Shown here: positions 19,715 to 29,674 of the stretch, piece after piece
Position numbering within the stretch: the stretch's first letter is position 1
How the letters are laid out: every line of letters starts with the position of its first letter
Assembly (NCBI GenBank): GCA_029257775.1
Contig: JARIAQ010000014.1
Span: forward strand, 1-64,000
Length of the DNA stretch: 64,000 nucleotides
Source: Blautia sp.
Lineage (GTDB): Bacteria > Bacillota > Clostridia > Lachnospirales > Lachnospiraceae
Direction: 5' to 3'
The notes under the pieces: model-generated
Databases searched by the model: none
Seen by the model: the letters and a program-made list of their open reading frames with translations, nothing else
Told to the model about the DNA's origin: nothing
Made by a program: the position numbers and the translations under genes

Positions 19715-19988
19715 TGTAAACACAGTGACGGAGAGAGTACATATATTTCGCATTTTACAGAGAGATTCCCATGGCTGAGAGGAATAAATGAGAATATATG
19801 GAAGATGGCTCCTGAGAGGCGCACCGAAGCAAAATTTGCTAAGGCTGCGACAGGTTCCGCCTGTTATAGCGGCAAGGTATTTAATAGATACCTGTTGAGA
19901 TTTGTACTGCGAGGTACAGATGAATAGAAGTGGTAACGTGGGTTATATAGGCTCGCCTTCTTTTTTGGAAGGTGAGCTTTTTATTTTG
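19715..19988 (+). promoter_or_regulatory. T-box leader (Met-specific) upstream of metG
   Basis: AGAGAG..GCTGAGAGG stem I; putative specifier ATG 19805-19807 before GCTCCTGAG; T-box GTGGTAACGTGGG (about 19929-19942); terminator GCTCGCCTTC..GAAGGTGAGCTTTTT. Confidence 0.9.
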
Positions 19989-20060
19989 TAGGGAATACTT
20001 CTTATGAAATAAAAATTCTTTATACAGTTCCACTTTAGAAAAGATAAGGAGGAAATAAAA

Positions 20061-22025
20061 ATGGATAAGAAAAAATATTATATTACTACAGCAATTGCGT
20101 ATACATCAGGAAAACCTCATATTGGAAACACTTACGAAGCAATTCTTGCAGATAGTATTGCTAGATTTAAAAGACAGCAGGGGTATGACGTGTTTTTCCA
20201 GACAGGAACAGATGAACATGGGCAGAAAATTGAATTAAAAGCAGCAGAAGCAGGAGTTACCTGTAAAGAATTTGTTGACAACGTAGCAGGGGAAATTAAG
20301 AGTATTTGGGACTTAATGAACACTTCTTATGATAAATTTATCCGTACAACAGATGATTACCATGAAAAACAGGTACAGAAAATCTTTAAAAAATTGTATG
20401 ATCAGGGAGATATTTACAAAGGACATTATGAGGGTATGTACTGTACTCCATGTGAGTCTTTCTTTACAGAGTCTCAATTAGTAGATGGAAAATGCCCGGA
20501 TTGTGGACGTCCTGTAACACCGGCCAAAGAAGAAGCATATTTCTTTAGAATGAGTAAATATGCACAGAGACTGATTGATCATATTAATACACATCCTGAA
20601 TTTATTCAGCCTGTGTCCAGAAAAAATGAGATGATGAACAATTTCCTTCTTCCGGGACTTCAGGATTTATGTGTGTCCAGAACTTCCTTTAAGTGGGGAA
20701 TTCCTGTAGATTTTGATCCGAAACACGTAGTATATGTATGGCTTGATGCGTTGACAAATTATATTACAGGTATTGGATATGACTGTGATGGCGAAAACAC
20801 AGAACAGTTTAAAAAAGACTGGCCTGCAGATTTGCACTTAATTGGAAAGGATATTATTCGTTTCCATACAATTTACTGGCCAATTTTCCTTATGGCTCTT
20901 GATTTGCCTTTACCAAAACAGATTTTTGGACATCCATGGCTGTTGCAGGGTGATGGAAAAATGAGTAAATCTAAAGGAAATGTTCTTTATGCAGACCAGT
21001 TAGTAGATTTCTTTGGTGTAGATGCAGTACGTTACTTTGTTTTACATGAAATGCCATTTGAAAATGATGGTGTGATTACATGGGAATTGATGGTAGAACG
21101 TTTAAATTCTGAACTTGCAAATACTTTAGGTAATTTAGTAAACAGAACAATCTCCATGTCTAATAAGTATTTTGACGGTGAAGTAAAAAATACCAATGTA
21201 TGTGAGCCGGTAGATGAAGAATTAAAGGCAGTGGTACTGGGAACAAAAGCAAAAGTAGAGGCAAAAATGGAAGAACTTCGTGTAGCAGATGCTATTACAG
21301 AAATCTTTACTTTATTCAAACGTTGCAATAAATATATTGATGAAACCATGCCATGGGCTTTGGCAAAAGAGGAAGATAAGAGGGATCGTCTTGCTACGGT
21401 TCTCTATAATTTAGTAGAGGGAATTTGTATTGGCGCTTCTTTATTAGAATCCTTTATGCCAGATACAACAGGAAAAATTCTGCAGCAGTTAAATGCACCA
21501 AAACGTGAATATGAAGAATTAGAAACCTTTGGTTTGTATCCTTCTGGAAATCGAGTTACAGAAAAACCGGAAATTTTATTTGCACGTCTTGACGTAAAAG
21601 AAGTATTGGAAAAAGTAGAAGCCATGAAGGAAGCAGAAAAAACAGAAGAAACAGCAGAAGAAAAGGAAGAAGTGCCTGTTATTGATGTTGAAGCAAAAGA
21701 AGAAGTTACATTTGATGACTTTATGAAGATGCAGTTCCAGGTTGGTGAAATTATTGCTTGCGAGGAAGTGAAAAAATCAAAAAAACTACTTTGCTCTCAG
21801 GTGAAAATTGGAAGTCAAGTAAAACAGATTGTATCTGGAATCAAATCTAATTATAAACCGGAAGACATGGTTGGGAAGAAAGTTATGGTATTAGTAAACT
21901 TAAAACCTGCCAAATTAGCTGGTATTGTTTCGGAAGGTATGATTTTGTGTGCAGAAGGGTTTGACGGTGAGTTGGCTCTTATGACACCAGATAAGGATAT
22001 GCCAGCAGGTGCAGAAATCTGCTAA
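20061..22025 (+). CDS. metG: methionyl-tRNA synthetase
   Basis: AYTSGKPHIGNTYEAILAD (HIGH-type), KMSKSKGNV (KMSKS), zinc-site Cys, C-terminal tRNA-binding domain. Confidence 0.98.
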   Translation: MDKKKYYITTAIAYTSGKPHIGNTYEAILADSIARFKRQQGYDVFFQTGTDEHGQKIELKAAEAGVTCKEFVDNVAGEIKSIWDLMNTSYDKFIRTTDDYHEKQVQKIFKKLYDQGDIYKGHYEGMYCTPCESFFTESQLVDGKCPDCGRPVTPAKEEAYFFRMSKYAQRLIDHINTHPEFIQPVSRKNEMMNNFLLPGLQDLCVSRTSFKWGIPVDFDPKHVVYVWLDALTNYITGIGYDCDGENTEQFKKDWPADLHLIGKDIIRFHTIYWPIFLMALDLPLPKQIFGHPWLLQGDGKMSKSKGNVLYADQLVDFFGVDAVRYFVLHEMPFENDGVITWELMVERLNSELANTLGNLVNRTISMSNKYFDGEVKNTNVCEPVDEELKAVVLGTKAKVEAKMEELRVADAITEIFTLFKRCNKYIDETMPWALAKEEDKRDRLATVLYNLVEGICIGASLLESFMPDTTGKILQQLNAPKREYEELETFGLYPSGNRVTEKPEILFARLDVKEVLEKVEAMKEAEKTEETAEEKEEVPVIDVEAKEEVTFDDFMKMQFQVGEIIACEEVKKSKKLLCSQVKIGSQVKQIVSGIKSNYKPEDMVGKKVMVLVNLKPAKLAGIVSEGMILCAEGFDGELALMTPDKDMPAGAEIC

Positions 22026-22032
22026 AAAGGGC

Positions 22033-22061
22033 TTGACAGCATAGTTCATATCGTTTATAGT
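22033..22061 (+). promoter_or_regulatory. promoter of Mn riboswitch transcript
   Basis: TTGACA (22033-22038), N17, TATAGT (22056-22061). Confidence 0.75.
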
Positions 22062-22068
22062 TTTTTTT

Positions 22069-22168
22069 AATAAAAGGGAGTAGCTGGCACCTATAGGTGT
22101 TCGCGATGACGTCAATCTCGATGGAAAAATTTCCATCCGTATCGTGATGAAATGGCAAGACTTTTATT
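22069..22168 (+). promoter_or_regulatory. yybP-ykoY family (manganese) riboswitch
   Basis: P1 AATAAAAG/CTTTTATT; conserved GGGAGTAGC, GACGTCAATCTCGATGG..CCATCCG, GGCAAGACTTTT. Confidence 0.9.
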
Positions 22169-22203
22169 GCATGGAAAAGTGCAGTAGGAGTCTTGCCTTT
22201 TTC
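22154..22203 (+). terminator. expression-platform terminator overlapping riboswitch P1
   Basis: GGCAAGACT (22154-22162) / AGTCTTGCC (22189-22197) + TTTTT; mutually exclusive with P1 3' strand. Confidence 0.85.
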
Positions 22204-22252
22204 TGTATCAAGGGACTTTTACAATGCACAATAAAAATCAGGAGGAAAAAGC

Positions 22253-24859
22253 ATGAAAGAGTATTATCAAATGTCAAGAACAGAAGCCCAAAAGGCAGTA
22301 AATGGCAGTACTCATCCTCTTAGTGAGGAACAAATTAAGAAAAACCAGAAAAAGTATGGACCGAATGCTTTAGTAGAAGAAAAAAAGAAGTCCATTCTAC
22401 AGATTTTTTTAGAGCAGTATAAAGACTTTTTAGTTCTTATATTGATTGTAGCAGCCGTTGTATCTGGGTTATTGGGAGAAACAGAAAGTGCCATTGTTAT
22501 TTTGGTGGTAATTACCATGAACGCCATTTTAGGCACAGTTCAGACGATTAAAGCAGAACAATCCTTGGATTCCCTAAAAGCAATGTCAGCCCCTGAGGCA
22601 AAGGTTTTCAGAAACGGAGATGTAATAAAAGTTCCGTCAGACCAAGTAACTGTAGGCGATATTGTTATGCTGGAAGCTGGTGATTATGTTCCAGCAGATG
22701 GACGTATTCTGGAAAATGCCAGCTTAAAAGTTGATGAAAGTGCATTAACTGGGGAAAGCCTCGGAGTTGATAAGAAGGAAGAAGAAATTCAAGGTGAAGT
22801 TCCTTTAGGAGATAGAACGAATATGGTATATTCTGGAAGTTTTGTTTCCTATGGACGTGGTTCCTTTCTTGTAACAGGAATTGGTATGGAAACAGAAGTA
22901 GGAAAAATTGCAAAACTTTTAAAAACCACTTCTGAAAAGAAAACGCCTCTCCAGATGAATTTAGATAACTTTGGTCAGAAATTATCCATTCTAATTCTTG
23001 TATTTTGTGCTATTTTATTTGGTATTAGTGTATTTCGTGGAGAAAGTATTGGAGATGCTTTCCTTTTTGCCGTTGCGCTTGCTGTAGCAGCAATTCCAGA
23101 AGCATTAAGCTCTATTGTAACAATTGTGCTTTCTTTTGGTACACAGAAAATGGCCAAAGAGCATGCTATTGTAAGAAAGCTTCAGGCAGTAGAAGGTCTG
23201 GGAAGCGTTTCTATTATCTGTTCAGATAAGACGGGAACACTGACACAAAACAAAATGACTGTAGAATATTATTATGTAGAGGGGAAAGAAATTTCTGCAG
23301 AGGCTATTGATTTAGGTGATCGAGCTCAAAAGCAGTTACTTCGTCATAGTATTTTGTGTAATGACTCTACTAATAAAAATGGGGAGGAAATTGGTGATCC
23401 TACAGAAACAGCTTTAATCAATCAAGGAGATAAACTAGGTTCACCTGCTGAAGTAGTAAGACAGAAATATCCAAGATATAGTGAAGTTCCTTTTGATAGT
23501 GATAGAAAGATGATGTCGACACTTCATAATTTAAAAGAAGGTTCTACTATGGTAACCAAAGGCGCCGTGGATGTTCTTTTGGGACGTGTGACTCACATTC
23601 AGAAAAATGGTGAAATTGTTCCTATTACACCAGAAGATATACAAGAAATAGAAGGGCAGAATCAGAAATTTTCAAAAGGTGGTCTTCGTGTTCTTGCTTT
23701 TGCATATAAGAATGTACCGGAAAATACAACTCTTACAGTAGAAGATGAAAAGGATATGACATTCTTAGGTTTAATTGCTATGATGGATCCGCCAAGGGAA
23801 GAATCAAAAGCTGCTGTTGCAGAATGTATTAAAGCAGGGATTAAGCCGATTATGATTACTGGAGATCATAAGGTAACTGCAGCTGCCATTGCCAGACGTA
23901 TTGGGATTTTGAAAGATGATTCTGAAGCATGTGAAGGTGCGGTAATTGAAAATATGTCTGACGAAGAACTGAAAGATTTCGTAGAAGGTATTTCTGTATA
24001 TGCGAGAGTTTCACCGGAACATAAAATTAGAATTGTTAAAGCATGGCAGGATAAGGGGAATATTGTTTCCATGACTGGTGATGGTGTGAATGATGCGCCT
24101 GCTTTAAAACAGGCAGATATTGGTGTTGCCATGGGTATTACCGGAACAGAAGTATCTAAAGATGCAGCATCTATGATATTGACAGATGATAACTTTGCAA
24201 CGATTGTGAAAGCAGTAGAAAATGGACGTAATGTGTATCGAAACATTAAGAGTGCAATTCAGTTCTTGTTGTCCGGTAATTTTGCAGGTATTTTAGCAGT
24301 ATTGTATGCTTCCATTGCAGGTCTTCCAGTTCCGTTTGCGCCGGTTCATCTTTTGTTTATTAACTTACTTACAGATAGTTTACCAGCTATTGCTCTTGGT
24401 CTTGAGCCACACACTGAAAAAGTTATGAATGAAAAACCAAGACCAATGAACGAATCTATTTTAACAAAAGATTTTCTATCAAGAATTGGAATTGAAGGTT
24501 TTGTAATCGGTATTATGACGATGGTTGCTTTTTACATTGGATATCAGGAAAGTCCTTTATTAGCTTCTACACTGGCATTTGGTACTTTATGTACTTCCCG
24601 TCTTGTACACGGATTTAACTGTAAATCTTCAGAACCAGTATTGTTTACCAAGAGATTTTTTAATAATATCTACTTAATTGGTGCTTTTGGACTGGGGATT
24701 GTATTGATTACAGCAGTTATGTTGATTCCTGCACTCCATAGTATTTTCCAGGTACAGACATTAAATCTGACACAGCTTCTTATTATGTTTGGTCTGTCAC
24801 TGGCAAACCTTCCAATTATTCAGTGTATTAAATGGATACGTACCAAAATCGGTAAATAA
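22253..24859 (+). CDS. P2-type cation-transporting ATPase (Ca/Mn-type)
   Basis: CSDKTGTLTQNKMT, TGDGVNDAPALKQADIGVAMG, PEALSSIVTIVLS. Confidence 0.95.
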   Translation: MKEYYQMSRTEAQKAVNGSTHPLSEEQIKKNQKKYGPNALVEEKKKSILQIFLEQYKDFLVLILIVAAVVSGLLGETESAIVILVVITMNAILGTVQTIKAEQSLDSLKAMSAPEAKVFRNGDVIKVPSDQVTVGDIVMLEAGDYVPADGRILENASLKVDESALTGESLGVDKKEEEIQGEVPLGDRTNMVYSGSFVSYGRGSFLVTGIGMETEVGKIAKLLKTTSEKKTPLQMNLDNFGQKLSILILVFCAILFGISVFRGESIGDAFLFAVALAVAAIPEALSSIVTIVLSFGTQKMAKEHAIVRKLQAVEGLGSVSIICSDKTGTLTQNKMTVEYYYVEGKEISAEAIDLGDRAQKQLLRHSILCNDSTNKNGEEIGDPTETALINQGDKLGSPAEVVRQKYPRYSEVPFDSDRKMMSTLHNLKEGSTMVTKGAVDVLLGRVTHIQKNGEIVPITPEDIQEIEGQNQKFSKGGLRVLAFAYKNVPENTTLTVEDEKDMTFLGLIAMMDPPREESKAAVAECIKAGIKPIMITGDHKVTAAAIARRIGILKDDSEACEGAVIENMSDEELKDFVEGISVYARVSPEHKIRIVKAWQDKGNIVSMTGDGVNDAPALKQADIGVAMGITGTEVSKDAASMILTDDNFATIVKAVENGRNVYRNIKSAIQFLLSGNFAGILAVLYASIAGLPVPFAPVHLLFINLLTDSLPAIALGLEPHTEKVMNEKPRPMNESILTKDFLSRIGIEGFVIGIMTMVAFYIGYQESPLLASTLAFGTLCTSRLVHGFNCKSSEPVLFTKRFFNNIYLIGAFGLGIVLITAVMLIPALHSIFQVQTLNLTQLLIMFGLSLANLPIIQCIKWIRTKIGK

Positions 24860-24879
24860 AAGATTTTTGGAGGAGATGT

Positions 24880-26019
24880 ATGGATTTGAATAAGAAAAAC
24901 ATGAAAAATATTATGCTGCTGATTGTATTTGCTGTTTTATTCTATGTGGGGGTACAGCGAATAGACAGTCTGGCAGCAGGATTTTCCTTTGTGATTGGTA
25001 TTGTTTTCCCGTTTCTGTTGGGAGGTACCATGGCATTTATTTTAAATGTACCCATGAGCTTTATGGAAAAAAAGTTATTTGCCAAAGCAAAGGGGAAGAT
25101 AAAAAAGTTGACAAGACCAGTCTGTCTTGTGTTATCTATTCTTTTTGTAGTTGCTATTTTATGGATTGTGCTTTTGGTAGTGCTTCCAGAAGTAGCACGT
25201 ACTGTTGCTAGTTTAAGTACGAATATAGAAGTGTCACTTATGAAACTTCAAAAATGGGCAATGGATATTTTTGAGGATAACAAACAAATTGAGGTATGGA
25301 TTGCGAGTTTGCAGTTTGATTGGGATGGAATTATTCATACAGCATTTGGCTTTTTGAAAAATGGGGCTGGAAATGTTTTGAATTCCACGATGACTATGGC
25401 AAAGACAGTGATTAATTCTGTTATGAATTTTTTTGTGGCTTTTGTGTTTGCCTGTTATATCCTTCTTCAAAAAGAGAAGCTTGCAGTACAGATTCAAAAA
25501 ATTTTATATGCCTTTTTCTCTAAGAAGGTGGTAATTAAAATATTGGAGATTGCATCTTTAAGTTACAAAACTTTTTCTAATTTTGTTACCGGACAATGTT
25601 GTGAAGCAGTTATTTTGGGATCCATGTTTTTTATTTCAATGAGTATTTTGAGATTCCCATATGCACTGTTAGTAGGAGTTTTGATTGCATTTACAGCTTT
25701 AATTCCGATTTTTGGTGCATTTATTGGATGTTTTTTAGGAACCTTTTTGATTATGGTAGTAGATCCTATGAAGGCGATTGCATTTATTATTTTATTCTTA
25801 GTATTACAACAAATTGAGGGAAATCTAATTTATCCTCACGTAGTAGGCAGTTCAGTAGGATTACCTTCCATTTGGGTATTGGTGGCTGTCACAGTAGGTG
25901 GAAGCTTAATGGGGATTGTAGGTATGCTGATTTTTATTCCTATTTCTTCCGTAGTATATGCATTATTTCGAGAAACCGTATATAAAAGACTAAAGGAGAG
26001 AGGAATTTATGATATTTGA
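24880..26019 (+). CDS. AI-2E family transporter
   Basis: Hydrophobic; C-terminal QQIEGNLIYPHVVGSSVGLPSIWVLVAVTVGGSLMGIVGMLIFIP. Confidence 0.92.
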   Translation: MDLNKKNMKNIMLLIVFAVLFYVGVQRIDSLAAGFSFVIGIVFPFLLGGTMAFILNVPMSFMEKKLFAKAKGKIKKLTRPVCLVLSILFVVAILWIVLLVVLPEVARTVASLSTNIEVSLMKLQKWAMDIFEDNKQIEVWIASLQFDWDGIIHTAFGFLKNGAGNVLNSTMTMAKTVINSVMNFFVAFVFACYILLQKEKLAVQIQKILYAFFSKKVVIKILEIASLSYKTFSNFVTGQCCEAVILGSMFFISMSILRFPYALLVGVLIAFTALIPIFGAFIGCFLGTFLIMVVDPMKAIAFIILFLVLQQIEGNLIYPHVVGSSVGLPSIWVLVAVTVGGSLMGIVGMLIFIPISSVVYALFRETVYKRLKERGIYDI

Positions 26020-26773
26020 TACTCATGCGCATTATGATGATCAAGCATTTGATCTGGATCGTGAGAAAATTTTAAAGCATATGCAAGCAAATGGAGTTGG
26101 AAAAATCATAAATGTAGGAGCCTCTTTTAGAGGGGCAGAGGATTCTGTAAAGTTGGCCAGAAAGTATCCTTTTGTGTATGCGGCAGTAGGTGTTCATCCA
26201 GATGAAGTAGGAGATTTGGATGAAGAAAAAATATATAGGCTTAAGTGTCTGTGTGATGAGGACAAGACAGTTGCAGTAGGAGAAATTGGACTGGATTATT
26301 ATTGGAATAAAGAAGATAGTGAAATACAGAAGAAATGGTTTGTAAGACAGATGGATTTGGCAAAAGAAACCAAATTGCCAATTATTGTTCACAGTCGTGA
26401 TGCAGCTAAGGACACATTGGATATTATGAAGGCAGAAAAAGCTGAGAATTTGTCAGGAGTTATTCACTGTTATTCATATTCTAAAGAACATGCCAGAGAA
26501 TATATGAATATGGGGTATTATCTGGGAATTGGGGGAGTAGTTACTTTTCCTGATGCCAAAAGACTAAAGCAGGTAGTAGAATATGCACCATTAGATTATT
26601 TGCTTTTGGAAACAGATGCTCCATATTTAGCACCTGTACCTCACAGAGGCACAAGAAATAATTCTCTTAATCTGGAGTTTGTAATAGCTGAAATTTCCAG
26701 AATAAAAGGTGTATCTGTTGAAAAGATTGCAGAAGTAACAAGAGAAAATGCCAGACGGTTATTTGGAGTATAA
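26009..26773 (+). CDS. TatD family hydrolase
   Basis: MIFDTHAHYDDQAFD, AVGEIGLDYYW, HSRDAA, LLLETDAPYLAP; overlaps previous CDS. Confidence 0.95.
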   Translation: MIFDTHAHYDDQAFDLDREKILKHMQANGVGKIINVGASFRGAEDSVKLARKYPFVYAAVGVHPDEVGDLDEEKIYRLKCLCDEDKTVAVGEIGLDYYWNKEDSEIQKKWFVRQMDLAKETKLPIIVHSRDAAKDTLDIMKAEKAENLSGVIHCYSYSKEHAREYMNMGYYLGIGGVVTFPDAKRLKQVVEYAPLDYLLLETDAPYLAPVPHRGTRNNSLNLEFVIAEISRIKGVSVEKIAEVTRENARRLFGV

Positions 26774-26781
26774 AAAGTTTT

Positions 26782-26870
26782 AGAGGAGAAATTTCTTATC
26801 GGTAGGATTGACGTAAAGTATGGAATACTTTTATTGTTGAGACTCTGCTGGTAATGGATTTCTCCTTTTT
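26782..26870 (+). terminator. long composite hairpin terminator or small structured RNA
   Basis: Outer stem AGGAGAAAT/ATTTCTCCT then TTTTT; inner AAAGTAT-gga-ATACTTT. Confidence 0.5.
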
Positions 26871-26882
26871 AAAAATGAATAG

Positions 26883-26911
26883 TTGATTTTTTATATACCG
26901 ATAAGTATAAT
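26883..26911 (+). promoter_or_regulatory. promoter with candidate TetR operator
   Basis: TTGATT-N17-TATAAT; palindrome TATAC-CGATAA-GTATA (26894-26909) overlapping the -10. Confidence 0.55.
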
Positions 26912-26936
26912 TGAAAGTAGAAGGATGGTGAGCAGA

Positions 26937-27515
26937 ATGGATAACAAAGAGGTGCTCCTGCGAGTGGCGCTGGATTTGTTTCATGCAAAAGGATATGATG
27001 CAGTGGGGATACAGGAGATTGTAGATAAATCGGGAGTAACAAAGCCCACACTTTATTATTACTTTGGGAGTAAGAAAGGACTTTTGCAATATCTTTTAGA
27101 AAGTGGATATAAAATTTTGCAGAAGGATATTATAGAGATTGTCAGGGTGGATGAAGAATTACCCCAAATTTTATATCAGATTGCAAGAAGATTTTTTAAC
27201 TTTGCATCAGCTCACGAGAAGTTTTATCTGTTTATGCTTTCACTTTTCTATTCAGGGAGAGAAAACGAAGCATTTCAAATGGTACTTCCTTTTATAGAAA
27301 ATTATTATGGATACATTGTAGAGGTCTTTGAAAAAGATACATCTTTAAAAGGAAATATTGATCAAAGAAAAATGTATGCGGTAGGATTTACAGGTATTCT
27401 AAATCATCATATTATGACTGCTAGTTATGGATTATTGGAAAATGAAATGTTTGAAATTTCTGATGAAACTACACAAGAGATTGTTCGTCAGTTTCTGTAT
27501 GGAATTTATTCATAG
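26937..27515 (+). CDS. TetR/AcrR family regulator
   Basis: LDLFHAKGYDAVGIQEIVDKSGVTKPTLYYYFGSKKGLL; start assigned at MDNKEV. Confidence 0.92.
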   Translation: MDNKEVLLRVALDLFHAKGYDAVGIQEIVDKSGVTKPTLYYYFGSKKGLLQYLLESGYKILQKDIIEIVRVDEELPQILYQIARRFFNFASAHEKFYLFMLSLFYSGRENEAFQMVLPFIENYYGYIVEVFEKDTSLKGNIDQRKMYAVGFTGILNHHIMTASYGLLENEMFEISDETTQEIVRQFLYGIYS

Positions 27516-27530
27516 AAGGAGGAGATTTTT

Positions 27531-29435
27531 ATGGGTGCTAATATGAAGATCACAGAGTTGGATCGCTATTTATTTGGGGAGGGAACTCATTATGAAATCT
27601 ATAAATTGTTGGGGGCACATTTAGGAGTCAATAGGAAAAAGGAAGGTGTTTTTTTTGCAGTATGGGCACCTCATGCAAAAGTTGTTTCTGTAGTAGGGGA
27701 TTTTAATAGCTGGGATCCAAAAGCAGATATTATGAAATGTGATAATGATATGGGTCTTTATCAGCTTTTTATTCCAAAAGTAAGAGAGGGAGATTTGTAT
27801 AAATTTTGCATTACTACACAAAATGGTGATTTATTGTATAAAGCGGATCCCTATGCTAATTATTCTGAACTTCGTCCTGGAAATGCTTCTAAAGTTGTAG
27901 ATTTAAAAGGTTATAAATGGTCAGATAGTGTCTGGATGAAAAAGCGTGAAGAATTTGATGTGGACAAGGAAGCGATGTCCATTTATGAACTTCATCCAGG
28001 GTCATGGAAAAAACATCCGGCACAGGGGAGTGATGATCCGGGATTTTATAATTATCGGGAACTGGCACATGAGCTGGTAAAATATGTAAAAGAAATGGGA
28101 TATACCCATGTGGAACTTATGGGGATTGCAGAGCATCCTTTCGATGGTTCTTGGGGGTATCAGGTGACAGGATATTATGCACCTACATCTCGCTATGGTA
28201 CACCGGAAGATTTTCGTTATTTTGTTAATTATTTACACAAAAATAAAATTGGTGTTATTTTGGACTGGGTACCAGCGCATTTTCCCAAGGATGCTCATGG
28301 ACTTGCAGATTTTGATGGTGCCCCTACTTATGAATATGAAGATCCTAGAAAAGGAGAACATCCAGATTGGGGAACAAAGGTCTTTGATTATAGTAAAAAT
28401 GAAGTGAAGAATTTCTTGATTGCCAATGCTTTATTTTGGATTGAAGAATTTCATATTGATGGATTGCGTGTAGATGCAGTTGCGTCTATGTTATATTTGG
28501 ATTATGGGAGAAAAGACGGGGAATGGATACCTAATCAATATGGAGAAAACAAAAATTTAGAGGCCATTGAATTTTTCCGTCATTTGAATTCTATCGTTTT
28601 AAATAAACACAAAGGTGTTGTAATGATTGCGGAGGAATCCACAGCATGGCCTATGGTGACAGGGAGACCAGAAGATGGAGGTCTGGGATTTTCTTTGAAG
28701 TGGAATATGGGATGGATGCACGATTTTCTGGAATATATGAAGCTAGATCCATATTTCAGAAAATATAATCATCACAAGATGACATTTTCTACTTCTTATG
28801 CATATAGTGAAAAGTATGTGTTGGTGCTTTCACATGATGAGGTTGTACATTTGAAGTGCTCCATGATTAATAAAATGCCAGGGCTTGGACAGGATAAGTT
28901 TGAAAACTTAAAAGCAGGATATTCTTATATGATAGGACATCCAGGTAAGAAATTATTGTTTATGGGACAGGATTTTGGACAGTATCAGGAATGGAGTGAA
29001 GAGCGGGAACTGGATTGGTATTTATTGGGAGAACAGAGCCATCAGCAGCTTCAAAATTATGTGAAAGAATTGCTGAAAATGTATAAAAAGTACCCTGCTT
29101 TGTATGCTAATGACAGCAATAATCAAGGACTGGAATGGATTAATGCAGATGATGCTAGCAGAAGTATTTACAGCTTTGTGCGTTGGTCTCCAACAGGAAG
29201 AAACAATTTGTTGTTTGTAATTAACTATACACCTGTGGCAAGAGAGGATTATCGGGTTGGTGTGCCGAAACAGAAACATTATAAACTTATTTTAAATAGT
29301 AAGGAACCAGAATTTGGCGGCGATACACACAAAGAAGTTCTGGATTATAAAGCTGTAAAAAGGGAATGTGATGGAAGACCATATTCTTTTGCATATTCAT
29401 TGCCAGCCTATGGCGTTGCGGTGTTTAAATTTTAA
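27531..29435 (+). CDS. glgB: 1,4-alpha-glucan branching enzyme
   Basis: CBM48-type N-terminus; GH13 motifs DWVPAHF, GLRVDAVASMLYLDY, SHDEVVH. Confidence 0.95.
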   Translation: MGANMKITELDRYLFGEGTHYEIYKLLGAHLGVNRKKEGVFFAVWAPHAKVVSVVGDFNSWDPKADIMKCDNDMGLYQLFIPKVREGDLYKFCITTQNGDLLYKADPYANYSELRPGNASKVVDLKGYKWSDSVWMKKREEFDVDKEAMSIYELHPGSWKKHPAQGSDDPGFYNYRELAHELVKYVKEMGYTHVELMGIAEHPFDGSWGYQVTGYYAPTSRYGTPEDFRYFVNYLHKNKIGVILDWVPAHFPKDAHGLADFDGAPTYEYEDPRKGEHPDWGTKVFDYSKNEVKNFLIANALFWIEEFHIDGLRVDAVASMLYLDYGRKDGEWIPNQYGENKNLEAIEFFRHLNSIVLNKHKGVVMIAEESTAWPMVTGRPEDGGLGFSLKWNMGWMHDFLEYMKLDPYFRKYNHHKMTFSTSYAYSEKYVLVLSHDEVVHLKCSMINKMPGLGQDKFENLKAGYSYMIGHPGKKLLFMGQDFGQYQEWSEERELDWYLLGEQSHQQLQNYVKELLKMYKKYPALYANDSNNQGLEWINADDASRSIYSFVRWSPTGRNNLLFVINYTPVAREDYRVGVPKQKHYKLILNSKEPEFGGDTHKEVLDYKAVKRECDGRPYSFAYSLPAYGVAVFKF

Positions 29436-29445
29436 AAATAAAAAG

Positions 29446-29515
29446 AGCAATTGAAAAGAGATAACTGCATGAGAACCTATTTTTAAGATGGTTTTATGTG
29501 GAAGTCTCTTTTTAA
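29446..29515 (+). terminator. composite terminator after glgB
   Basis: AAAGAGA..AGAACC..GGTTTT..TCTCTTTTT. Confidence 0.55.
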
Positions 29516-29674
29516 TTTGGCAATATTTTTGATTGCAAATGCAAAGAAATTATGATATTCTCATAATTACAAAGAAATTCAATTCTAAGAAATCTTTTTG
29601 ACAATTCTGTCAAGAATATTCCAATTATTTTTTATGTACAATTCGGTCTTTGGGGCAAAAGGGAAGGTGATATT

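Noticed and set aside
19643-19927. 94-aa plus-strand ORF
   Set aside because: Lies within the metG T-box leader; no protein-like features
23866-24246. 126-aa minus-strand ORF
   Set aside because: Antisense to conserved P-type ATPase motifs
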